64,000 nucleotides of DNA, from positions 55,163,382 to 55,227,381 of the forward strand of contig NC_052354.1 of NCBI RefSeq assembly GCF_009727055.1, given 5' to 3'. This document shows, in pieces, positions 52,855 through 62,434 of the stretch. The position numbers and the translations under genes were made by a program. Positions within the stretch are counted from its first letter, which is position 1. The number at the start of each line of letters is the position of its first letter. The notes under the pieces were generated by a model. That model did no database searches. It saw only the letters and a program-made list of their open reading frames with translations, and was not told the DNA's origin. The DNA is from Benincasa hispida. Taxonomy: Eukaryota > Streptophyta > Magnoliopsida > Cucurbitales > Cucurbitaceae.

Positions 52855-53034
52855 GGTCGTTTGGTAATCATTTCGGTTTTTATTTTTTATTTTTGAAAAT
52901 GAATTAAACATATTTCTTTTTAATTTCTTACAATCATTTGCATACTACTTAAGTGAAAAAGTTATATTTTTAGTCAAATTTCAAAAACAAAAAACTAATT
53001 TTGAAAAATTACTTTTTAGTTTTCAAAATTTGAC
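52855..53034. mobile_element. MITE copy cut short by the adjacent gypsy LTR
   Basis: An inverted-orientation copy of the same MITE ('ggtcgtttggtaatcatttc' start) runs to about 'tttcaaaatttgac' and stops exactly where the LTR begins at 53035. The rest of the MITE is not seen beyond the LTR. Confidence 0.6.
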
Positions 53035-53657
53035 TGTTTGATGAGAAATTTTGGACCAATCACAAATTATCACATCATTTATTAAATTAATGACGCAATT
53101 ACAAATCATCAAATTTGGGACAAATTAAAAGTTGACATGTGTCCCAAATTGAAATTAGTTGGCTTCGATAAAATCAATTTGGTCCAATTTGATATTATAA
53201 ATTTGGGTAAAGTCCAATTGAGCAAAATAATATGCTTAATTTGGCCCAAATACTAAATTAGACCTAAATCCAATTAATTGAGCCCAAGGGCCAGGTCCAT
53301 GGACCAACCAAGCTCAAGTCACAAAGTCCACCAGAGAATTTTATAGATAGAAGAGTTCTCTTTGTTTGTAAGATAGAGAAAATTCTGCACTCTAGAAAGC
53401 CTAGAGAGATTCTTCCAACAGTCAAAAGACTGTTAAACTCCTAAAGTTGTATACTCCTTGAAAACCCAAGTCTCCTGAAAATACAAAGTTCTTCCAAGAC
53501 TTTGACTTCAAGAACAACACGCGCTCCGCTTCCTTGAGTCAAGCGTACACATTCAATTGAGAGAGAATCAGATGATCAAGTACTAGAGATCAAACCACAT
53601 CCACATCAAATCTACATCAACACAAGTTCAACTCCACGACGAAACATCGTGCAAACA
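53035..53657 (+). mobile_element. 5' LTR of a gypsy-type retrotransposon
   Basis: Begins TGTTTGATGAG and ends CGTGCAAACA, TG...CA ends, 623 bp. It is immediately followed by a primer-binding-site-like sequence and a gag start, so it is a 5' LTR on the + strand. It contains a stretch with 'ggttctctttgtttg'-like transcript start surroundings at 53350-53400. No matching 3' LTR is in the window. Confidence 0.75.
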
Positions 53658-53659
53658 AA

Positions 53660-53679
53660 TTGGCATGCCCAGTGGGACC
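53660..53679 (+). other. Primer-binding site of the gypsy element
   Basis: TTGGCATGCCCAGTGGGACC-like sequence, two or three bases after the LTR end, the position and style of a plant retrotransposon PBS. The priming tRNA was not identified. Confidence 0.55.
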
Positions 53680-53713
53680 TCTTTACCTCTCATCTCTCTC
53701 TTCTAACAAACCA

Positions 53714-53884
53714 ATGACACAAAAGGAAATTGAGTCTGCAACTACTGCTGCAAACGATACCTATACGGGATCTGTCACCTGCAGTGGCTCAAAAGGAATC
53801 ATACAGGAGCAAGAACAAGGTTCTATCATCGCAAAGAGAATTTGGGAACAGTTGATGGGATCTCCGAAAGGTGAGATCTACTGA
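53714..53884 (+). pseudogene. Gypsy gag N-terminal stub
   Basis: From the ATG at 53714 (MTQKEIESATTAAND) the frame runs 56 codons. It includes T-G-S-V-T-C-S-G-S-K-G-I and I-A-K-R-I-W-E-Q-L-M-G-S-P-K-G, features of the gag start of a plant gypsy family. It stops at 53882-53884, where copia 3'-end sequence begins, so it is truncated by a junction. The rest of gag-pol is absent. Confidence 0.6.
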
Positions 53885-54500
53885 GCGTGTTATGCCCTAG
53901 TTTATTGTTTTGTGAACTTTGTATAATAGTTTGGCTTTTATATTGTACACTCCACTAGCTTTAGGTCAAGTGGCAGATTGTTGGGGTTGATGCCTAAATC
54001 TCGTAGGGTCCTATAGTTTGTAATTATATTGTACAAACATTTTATTTATCTAATAAAATATGTGATGTTTCATTTGAAATTTAGTTGCATTAAACCCACA
54101 AACTAATAAACTAACATCCAAGGTTATCTTATAGCTTAAACATATATGTAGAGATATACGAGTGAGTCATATTTAAGTGACAACCTAAATGGTTTGTAGT
54201 AGATGGATAAGGCTGAATACCTTATCCTAGTGATACCACGAGTACGACTCGTTTTGTAGATGTTACAATTATTGTAAAGTGCTTCAAATGATTTAATCTT
54301 GATCATTCATGTGGAGACATGTGAGTAGGGGTATTCTATACAAAGGAGTTTGTATAAGACCGGACCACGAAATGACTTAGGAAAATCCGGCTATTGATTT
54401 TAACTAAGTGATTATTTAATTTGCCCAAAAATAACATTTACTTTGGATAGTTAAACAATTTTGATTAAAGTTTATTAAACACTTTAACAAACGTTAACCA
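53885..54500 (+). mobile_element. Copia 3' end, polypurine tract and partial 3' LTR (+)
   Basis: 53885-53978 resembles the sequence just before the copia LTR at 61350-61450 ('gccctagtttattgttttgt'). It ends in a polypurine-like 'caagtggcagat', followed at 53979 by TGTTGGGGTTGATGCC, the copia LTR start. Similarity to the LTR at 62435 continues to about 54385 ('gagtttgtataagac', 'ccacgaaatga') and fades by 54500. Past this point the LTR sequence is in the opposite orientation. Confidence 0.7.
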
Positions 54501-54529
54501 ATATTACATGCTTGAGTCATTCAGAGATT

Positions 54530-54932
54530 TCCTGGGTATTCTCGGAGTGAGAATCCAGGAGGTGTGGGCTCTGTGTGAATTTGGTAGAGGGAAGGAGGAG
54601 AAACGATCAAACTACATGATCAAGCAAGTGGGAAAAGGTTTTGTCTATCGTATAGATTGAGAATACTTGATCGTTTAGTAAATCTTCCTAGTATACGATC
54701 GTTTAGTAAAACACGCTAGATCGTTTAGTAAATGTCGCTCTATCGCTGGATCAATCACACGATCGTTTAGTAAAATTCGCTGTACACAATCGTTTAGTCT
54801 CTCGCTTGAAGGCTATCATGTAGTCTCTCGTGAGCAAAACGATTAGTAATGCAACTAATGAAGCGATCTCCTAACAAAATGAAAACACTTTTCATTTTAT
54901 CTTTCAGTTATTTAAAACTGAAGATATACTCC
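54530..54932 (-). mobile_element. Distal part of a copia LTR, separated from its other half by the gypsy insertion
   Basis: In + strand order it shows 'gtgaatttggtagagg', then a cluster of 'acgatcgtttag' motifs (54640-54830), then 'aaaatgaaaacacttttcat', the same order as in the solo LTR (15189-15570). It is therefore LTR in - orientation. It is cut at 54932 where the gypsy LTR starts, and its continuation lies at 60281-61349. Confidence 0.75.
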
Positions 54933-55619
54933 TGTCACACCCTCTCCCAAAATACTCTTTTATTCAGGAAAGGACATGACCGTGGTAGTTACTAGCCCTT
55001 ACTGCCCGCAACCACTATCAAGTCTGCTAATCTAAATACCAACCTGTTACAAACACTAATAATCTACACATATAGCAAACCTCCCATAGGGATTCTATAA
55101 AACTTTATAAACATACGCATACATCCACAACATTACTTTTACAGGAAACAAAAAGGAAACATCCCAGAAGATCCAAACATTCCTAAAAAAGCCCTAGTCC
55201 CTTTAGAAAAGATGTGTACACAAACAGATTATAAACCTAAATCTTTTTAATAAGCCGAGTCTTTTGATGGCAAACAGCAGCAGGATCAACCTTGAGGAAA
55301 CTGGCCGCTACCTGAGAAAAGAGTATACAAAAATTTGGTGAGCTAATAGCCTAGTGAATGGCTACAGAATCATAACGCACAAACATAGTAATACTATGAA
55401 CTTGTAAACACACAAACGAGTAAACTCAACAATTATCCCTAAATATAACTTTAAGCCATTCTCGGAACGCCATTAAACGTTATTATTCCCGAATTGAGAA
55501 CAAGCCTAAAAGCTCTAGCTCCCAATGTTTACAACCAGCCAAGAGACCCATACTCTGGTCCCCCATTCATAACTGCCTACGTGCACGTGGCCACACTAAA
55601 TACCATTATATTTTAGATA

Positions 55620-56160
55620 CTTTCGCTCAGATACCTTCTCAAATTTGTCCTTCAGTATCGAGCTTCTATAATACCTTCTCATATGTCATTCAGTATCAAA
55701 TTAACCGGATACCTTCTTAAAAGTCCTTCGATATCAAATTGGCCAGGTACCTTCTCAAGTGTCTTTCGGTACCTAATTGGTTGGATACCTTCTCAAAAGT
55801 CCTTCGGTATCAAATTGGCCGGATACCTTCTCATAAGTCCTTCGGTATCGGATTGGCCAGGTACCTTCCTAAGTGTCCTTCGGTACCTAATTGGTTGGAT
55901 ACCTTCTCAAAAGTCCTTCGATATCAAATTGGCTGGATATCTTCTCATAAGTCCTTCGGTATCGGATTGGCCAGGTATCTTCTCAAGTGTCCTTCGGTAC
56001 CTAATTGGTTGGATACCTTCTCAAAAGTCCTTCGATATCAAATTGGCTGGATACCTTCTCATAAGTCCTTCGGTATTGGATTGGCCAGGTATCTTCTCAA
56101 GTGTCCTTCGATACCTAATTGGTTGGATACCTTCTCAAAAGTCCTTCGGTATCAAATGCT
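55620..56160. repeat. 38-bp tandem repeat organised in 114-bp triplets
   Basis: The monomer 'ataccttctcaaaagtcctt' + 'cggtatcaaattggccgg' is 38 bp. Three variants alternate in fixed order, giving a 114-bp higher-order unit; 'ttggccaggta' recurs at about 55739, 55853, 55967 and 56081. Because 114 is a multiple of three, frames of 159 and 145 codons stay open in two phases. They are repeat artefacts. Confidence 0.9.
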
Positions 56161-56604
56161 AAGTTCCATAGCCTAGTATTACACAAGAGCTATTCCATTG
56201 TCACTTATTTACACAAGAATTCATTCTCCCATATCCTCCATTTAGAAAGCATATATCAAAATCAGAACAAAGTTTTTGTAAAGGTTACATAACATACCTT
56301 GGCCTATGCTATACACATGCAAACCGGGAGACATGCATTAAGTTATTCTTCCACAATTTCCTGCTTGAGGAGGTGTAAATACATCATTAATGTCACTGTG
56401 TTTTACTTGATCAGATATGTGTGAATATTAAAACATAGAGTTTACTTAGCCACTCACAGTTCATCAGGCTCCTACTGGTTTGTACACTTCCCCTAGCTCC
56501 TCTTGGCCTAAAAAGATATAACTCCTGATTAAAACTACTTAGAATTCCTAGCTTATCTCAAATAATTTATTTATTAAAAGAACTTCCATCAACACAGATA
56601 GCTT

Positions 56605-56830
56605 CACTGGCGAGATCCCTCTAAGTGATGCTGGCGAGATCCCCCCAAGCGATGTTGGCGAGATCCGCTCAAGCGACACTGGCGAGATCCCCTCAAGCAA
56701 CACTAGCGAGATCTCCACAAGTGACACTAGCGAGATCCCCACCAGCGACACTAGCGAGATCCCCACAAGCGACACTAGCGAGATCCCCACAAGCGATACT
56801 AACGAGATCCTCTAGAGCGACTCCCTCTGA
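56605..56830. repeat. 24-bp tandem repeat 'agcgagatccccacaagcgacact'-type
   Basis: About eight to nine units of 24 bp with variants of 'gcgagatccccacaagcgac'. The period is a multiple of three, so both strands stay open (Gly-Ile-Ser-Leu-Val-Ser-Leu-Val on - and Leu-Ala-Arg-Ser-Pro-Gln-Ala-Thr on +). Degenerate copies continue to about 56945. Confidence 0.9.
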
Positions 56831-57640
56831 AGCGACACCAGCGATGCCTTTTAGAGTGACACCAGCGACACCAGCGATACCCTTTAGAGCGATACCAACG
56901 ACATCAGCGATACCAGGCTTTTTCTGTGAAATTCTTAGCGATACTCACCTCAATTCCTAATGAGATTTTCCCCGGGAGCGATACGCTCCTTACAAAGTCT
57001 CGCTGTAATTCTCCACATTGAACTGCTTACTTGTTCTTCACAAGCAGCTGCCTGCTTATGCCTAATTCCTTGGTACAATCTAAAAAATTCATAACTCAAA
57101 ATCCATAGCTCTTTCCAAGAAACTTCATTCTACAAACTTGTTTAGATTTGAGTTAGCTTTCTTACCTTAAAATTTCAGCCCAACCTTCCTTGTAGTTTGA
57201 CTTGAAACTTCCAAATTTCACCATAGGTCCGGATTAATCTATGGTTCTACCTCTCTTGCAAATTCTCCTCATTTGTTCTTCTCCTCTTGCAATCATTCTC
57301 CAACAGGACCACTTCGAAAACTAAATCTCCCCCAACTTTTAAATGGCACCGAATTTACTAGATTTCCTCTTGTCATTTGTCGAAAACATACCTTTGAATT
57401 TTCTCTTCCCTTTTAATCTCTTCGCCGCTTCTTGAATTCAAAGAATAAGTTGCCACGTTAGCCTCTCTTAATGCCTCCAACCAGATAATGATTGAGTTCC
57501 TTCATTTAAGATATTTCCTTCCCTTTCTTCATAATCTCTATAAACAACATATTTATCTACTTTTTTTAAAAAATATATGTAATATAGCACCCCTTTTAGC
57601 TAAACATGCTTATCTAAGAAACCTAAGTTTAGGGTTTACA

Positions 57641-57654
57641 ATCACCTCCCCCTT
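57641..57654 (-). other. Polypurine tract of the gypsy element
   Basis: On the - strand AAGGGGGAGGTGAT directly precedes the LTR start TGTAAACC, the expected site of plus-strand priming. Confidence 0.75.
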
Positions 57655-57655
57655 G

Positions 57656-59806
57656 AAATTTACCTGATTTGTCCTCTGAAAAGTTGAGGGTATCTTCTCT
57701 TCATTTGTTTTTCAGGTCCCCAGGTTGCTTCCTCGATCCCATGATTATGCCATAACACCTTCACCAAAAGAAGCGTCTTATTTCTGAGTACCTGATCCTT
57801 CCTGTCCAAAATCTCGATGGCCTCTTCCTTGTAAGATAAATCTTCTTTGAGCTGTACTGGTTGTGTTGCTAGTATGTGCATAAGATCAGGCAGTATTTCC
57901 TTAGCATCGACACATGAAATACGTCGTGAATACGAGCTAGCTCCATTGGCAACTGCAATCTATAGGCTATTGGACCAACTCGTTTCATAATTTCATATGG
58001 TCCGATGTATCGTGGACTTAACTTCCCTTTTCTCCCAAACCGAAGAATTCCTTTCCATGGAGATAGCCGGAGAAATACCCATTCTCCAACTTCAAATTCT
58101 AGTTCTCTTCTTTGTTTGTTGACGTAGGTTTTTTGTCTATCGTGAGCCTCCTTAAGATTATCCCCGATGAGTTTCACATTCTCTGTTGTTTGTTGAACTA
58201 ATTCTAGACCCAATAATTGTCGTTCTCCAACTTCGTTCCAATATAGTAGAGTCCTACAAGGTTTGCCGCACAATGCTTCATAGGGAGCCATTCCGATACT
58301 AGAATGATAGCTATTGTTGTAGGCGAATTCAATCAACGGTAGATGTGTATCCCAACTTCCTTTGAATTGTAGTACACATGCTCTTAACATGTCTTCCAGT
58401 GTCTGTATAGTTCTTTTCGACCGTCCATCTGTTTGCGGATGAAAAGCCGTACTAAAATGCAATTTAGTGCCCATAGCTTTCTGTAAACTAGGCCAAAATT
58501 GCGAAGTGAACCTCGAATTGACACTATCGACACTAGGGCTTCATATTGACTGATTATCCTATCCACATAAATCTTAGCTAGAAGGTCTTGTGTAAAAGTA
58601 ACTTTTACTAATATGAACTAGGCCGTCTTAGTCAGTCTATTGACTATTACCCAAATGCCATTAAATCCTGAGGGTGTTTTAGGCAATCCAAATAGAAAGT
58701 CTATTGTCACATGCTCCCACTTCCACTCAGGCACTGGGAATGGATTGAGTAATCTTGTCGGTCTTTGTCTTTCAGGTTTTAGTTGTTGACAGATTATACA
58801 TCGGTCCACATATTCTGCTATGTCTATCTTCATCCCAGGCCACCAATAAGATTTCCTCAAAGTTCTATACATCTTGGTGCTACCTGGAAGCATAGCGTAG
58901 GCGGAACTATGTGCTTCCTTTAGAATGGCTTGTTTAAGTTGTAGCTTGTTAGGCACACACATTCTCCCTCCCTTTTCCAGTATATTGTCTGCTCCTAGTT
59001 GAAAGTCATCCCTGATGCCCTCACTTACATCATCACCAATCTTCTAAAAATTAGGGTCTTCCAACTGATCCCGCTTAAGGTTTTCCACTAAGGTTGGCCT
59101 TATCTGAAAAGTAGCTATCATTCCCCCTGACGGTTCCACTGATAAGGTAGTTCTGGAATTCCTGAATTCCTGCAATAGCATTCCTCTTATTGAACCAACA
59201 ATGGCCTTGTGTCCCGAGGATTTTCTACTTAGTGCATCTGCCACAACATTAGCCTTACCAGGGTGGTACTCGATGGAACAGTCGTAATCTTTAATCAATT
59301 CAATCCATCTTCGTTGTCTTAAATTTAACTCTTTTTTATCAAAGATATATTTTAAGCTTTTGTGATTTGTAAATATCCTACAGCGTTCTCCAAATAGGTA
59401 ATGTCTCCACAACTTCAGTGTGGGATAAATGCCCTCGTGTTTCTTAAGTTGACAAGAGGCATATGTAATCACCTTTCCATCTTGCATCAACACACATCCC
59501 AATCCTTGTCGGGACGCATCACAATAAATCTCAAATTCCTTACCTGGAATAGGCAAGGTAAGCACTGGTTCTGATACTAGTCTCTGTTTCAGCTCCTGGA
59601 AACTATGTTCACACTTCAACGACCATTCAAACTTCACGCCTTTCTTGGTCAGGTTCGTCAACGGAAGGGCTATCTTAGAGAAACCCTCCATAAACCTCCG
59701 ATAATAACCTGCCAAACTCAGAAAACTGCGTATCTCTGAAACAGTTGTAGGTCGTTTCCAATTAACTATTGCTTTCGTCTTCTAGGTATCTACATTAATA
59801 CCCTTT
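57656..59806 (-). pseudogene. Gypsy pol remnant: RT end, RNase H, integrase, C-terminal domain
   Basis: Reading 59806 to 57656 on the - strand: the tail of the RT domain ([12 protein letters not shown] near 59740-59700, with a stop just upstream), then RNase H ([34 protein letters not shown]). RNase H lacks about a dozen residues around the usual H-D-L-E-L-A, including a catalytic glutamate. Integrase follows: the zinc finger has C-I-I-C-Q-Q but Leu in place of the second His (A-M-L-P-G-S-T). The core has T-I-D-F, the second Asp region is lost to a frameshift near 58540-58480, and the catalytic Glu of the SER-T-I-Q-T-L-E motif is Lys. The C-terminal part has a +1 frameshift near 57880 and ends in a chromodomain-like E-E-A-T-W block. 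Clearly inactive. Confidence 0.9.
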
Positions 59807-60280
59807 GCTTAAAATTTCTGCTCAAATTTTCTTATAATTTGGCTTGGAACTTCCAAATTTCACCACAGGTTCGGATTAATTTGTGGTTCTGCCTCTCTTG
59901 CAAATTCTTCTCCTTTTTTTCTTCTCCTCTTGCAATCATTCTCCAACAGGACCACCTCGAAAACTAGATTTCCCCCAACTTTCAAATGGCACCAAATTTA
60001 CTAGATTTCCTCTCGTCAATTGTCGAAACCATGCCTTTGAAGTTTTTCTGCCCTTTTAATCTCTCTACCGCTTCCTGAATTCAAGGAATAAATTGCCATG
60101 TCAGCCTCTCTTGGTGCCTCCAGCCAGACAATGATTGAGTTCCTTCATTTAAGATATTTTCTTCCCTTTCTTCATAATCCCTATAAACAACATATTTATC
60201 TACTTTTTAAAAAAGTATGTAATATAGCACCCCTTTTGGCTAAACATGCTTATCTAAGGAACCTAAGTTCGAGGTTTACA
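59806..60280 (-). repeat. Partial 5' LTR of the gypsy element
   Basis: Matches 57170-57640 closely. It begins TGTAAACCTCG at 60280 on the - strand and ends abruptly against RT coding sequence near 59806, which marks one edge of the internal deletion. Confidence 0.8.
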
Positions 60281-61349
60281 CCTCCCATTTTCATGGTTAA
60301 TGGAGAAAATAACTAACTACAATTATCATATAATTGTTTTAATTATAAATAAATATAATAACTAACTTATCATATTATATTTATAACCTATAGTTTTTAT
60401 ATAATATCATATGTAATTTTTAAAACACAGTTCTTTTCTCCTTCATTTAATATAAATCATATTTATATCAATTCCTCCAATTAATGTATCTCATACATCA
60501 TATCAATTATATCACATATAATTGAACCAATTTAATTATATCATATATAATCAAATCCACTCTTGTTAATTTGAACACTTCAAACTAACCCAAAAACTGA
60601 TTCTCAACTTGAATCCATTGAACAACCAATAGGACCTTATGGACTTGTAGCTTGAAGCTTCAACGATACGTGAATAACTGATTAAACTCTTTAATTACGA
60701 AATCCACAATCCGTTAACTGTCGAGCACTCCACTAAAGATCGACAGCTGCACTCTTCTCATTACAAATATATTTCTGTATCCATTAGATATAACTAATCA
60801 ACAGTATGATAACCTTTCACAGATCGGTTGTAAGTACAGTCGGGCCAATTTACTATTTTGCCCCTATAGTTACATCTAACTCCTTAAGTACCACTGATTC
60901 CTCTAATGAACAATACAACATAGTCCTACTATGAGTGAAGACCTCTCGGGCATGTTTCCACATGAATAGGATACCCCTGCTTGTATGTCTCCATATGAAT
61001 GATTAGGATCAAACCATCTGTAGCACTTTACAGCACTTATAACATCTACAAAGCGGGCCATATCCATAGTGTCACCAAGATAAGGTTTCCCTCATTTATC
61101 CATATACTATAGACCATTTAGGTTATCACTTAAGGCATGATCCACTTGTATGTCTCCACATACATGCTTAAGTCACAACGATAACCAGAGATCTTAGTTT
61201 ATTGGTTTGTGGTTAATGCAACTAACATATCTCATATTTCATAGATAATAATGAAGAAAATATCTCATATTATTATATCACAAACTTTTGTTCATACAAG
61301 TGTTTACAAACTACAGGACCCTATGAGATTTAGAGCGTCAACCCCAACA
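60281..61349 (-). mobile_element. Proximal part of a copia 3' LTR, interrupted by the gypsy element
   Basis: Begins TGTTGGGGTTGACGC at 61349 on the - strand. It is colinear with the solo LTR (for example 'accactgattcctctaatga' at about 60890 and 16167), and runs to 60281 where the gypsy LTR starts. A short AT-rich block 'atcatatataat' is shared by all LTR copies. The rest of this LTR is 54530-54932. Confidence 0.8.
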
Positions 61350-62434
61350 ATCTCTCACTTGTGTTAAAGCGAGTGGGTGTACAAGATAAAAACAAGTACA
61401 AAACAATAAACTAGGGCACTAAAGCCTAGTACAAAATCTTCTAGTTGCCCTAGTCCAGCCACAGATAGTTTCGTAGACCCATGCTTTGTAGGTGACCCTA
61501 AAAAACTGTATCCGTGAAAGCCTTCATAAACGGATCAGCAACGTTGTGCTCCGAAGCGATCTTCGTGACTATCACATCCATTGATTCACAATTTCGCAGA
61601 TGAAATGATACTTCTGCTCTATATTTTTGCCGTGCTTGTGACTTCCGGGCTCCCTGGAGTTCGCCATAGCACCACTATTATCACAATAAAGGGGTGATGG
61701 ACTAGACATATTTGGAACAACTTCCAGATCAGTCAGGAACTTCCTAAGTCAAACGGTCTCCTTAGCAGCTTCAAGGGCCACTGTATACTCGGCCTCCATC
61801 GTGTAGTCAACGATGCACCCCTGCTTAGCGCTTCTTATACTATAGCCACTCCGTTAAGAGTGAACACTGAGCCTGAAGTGGATTTCCAAGAATCCTTATC
61901 AATTTGAAAGATAGAGTCCGTGCATCCAGCAAGGATCAAATCCTTAGATCCAAACACGAGCATGTAGTCCCTCGTTATCCAATGATACTTGAGAATGTTC
62001 TTGATGGCGATCCAATGACCATGTCTTGGATTAGACTGATATCTACTGACCATCCCCATAACGTAGTAGATGTCAGGTCTAGTACATAACATCACACACA
62101 TCAAACTGCCAACGACAGATGCATAGGGGACATGCCTAATCTTCTTAACCTCTTGAGGTGTCTTAGGACACTGTTCCTTAGACAATGTAACTCCATATCA
62201 AAAAGGCAGTAGGCCTCTTTTTAGTTTTGCATCAAGTACTTAATCAACATTTTGTCAATGTATAATACCTGAGACAATGTTAGCACTTTGTTTTTTCGAT
62301 CCTGAAAGATCTAAATACCAAGAACGAACTGAGCCTTTCCCAAATATTTCATTTGGAATTGGGTCACTACTCAGTTCTCAACTGAAGCCAGTAAATCTAC
62401 ATCATTCCCAATGAGTAGGATATCGTCTACATAC
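61350..62434 (-). pseudogene. Ty1/copia reverse transcriptase to RNase H remnant
   Basis: The - strand starts at 62434 with Y-V-D-D-I-L-L-I-G-N, the RT active-site motif. It continues through K-Y-L-G-K-A-Q-F-V-L-G-I and the usual T-R-P-D-I-Y-Y-V block (116 open codons at 62185-61835), then S-W-K-S-T-S-G-S-V-F-T-L-N-G and RNase H text down to about 61450. In-frame stops occur (after S-V-E-N, and after V-L-G-I). It ends at a polypurine-like 'cacaagtgagagat' before the LTR at 61349. Everything N-terminal of YVDD is missing, because an LTR in the opposite orientation begins at 62435. Confidence 0.9.

Larger units (their letters stand above)
54933..57640 (-). repeat. 3' LTR of the gypsy element (2708 bp), with two tandem arrays
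   Basis: Starts TGTAAACCC on the - strand at 57640 and ends GGTGTGACA at 54933. The first 470 or so bases match the partial LTR at 59806-60280, with 'ctctcttgcaaattct', 'caatcattctccaacaggac' and 'aaatggcacc' shared. Two internal tandem arrays lengthen it. Confidence 0.8.
54933..60280 (-). mobile_element. Ty3/gypsy retrotransposon with a large internal deletion, inserted in a copia LTR
   Basis: On the - strand the order is: partial 5' LTR (60280-59806), remnant of pol (about 59806-57656), polypurine tract, then a long 3' LTR (57640-54933). LTR ends are TGTAAACC and GGTGTGACA. Flanking pentamers are ACTCC (54928-54932) and CCTCC (60281-60285), matching at four of five positions, as for an old target duplication. 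The 3' part of the 5' LTR, PBS, gag, protease and most of RT are gone. The chromovirus-like order RT-RNaseH-integrase with a short C-terminal domain is visible. The copy is non-functional. Confidence 0.85.

Noticed and set aside
55683..56176. Two overlapping open frames of 159 and 145 codons
   Set aside because: Both arise from a 38/114-bp tandem repeat whose period is a multiple of three; the peptide is simply the repeat translated, and it lies within an LTR.
55620..56945. CRISPR-like spaced repeats
   Set aside because: The repeats are contiguous tandem units with no unique spacers, in a eukaryotic LTR; a CRISPR array is not plausible.
56548..56960. Open frames on both strands with repeats like GISLVSLV and LARSPQAT
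   Set aside because: A 24-bp tandem repeat keeps both strands open; there is no start context or homology supporting a protein.
60281..60295. A polypurine tract for the right-hand gypsy LTR ('gggagg' on the - strand)
   Set aside because: The sequence belongs to the surrounding copia LTR, since it continues into sequence colinear with the solo LTR; the purine run is a coincidence and partly the target duplication.
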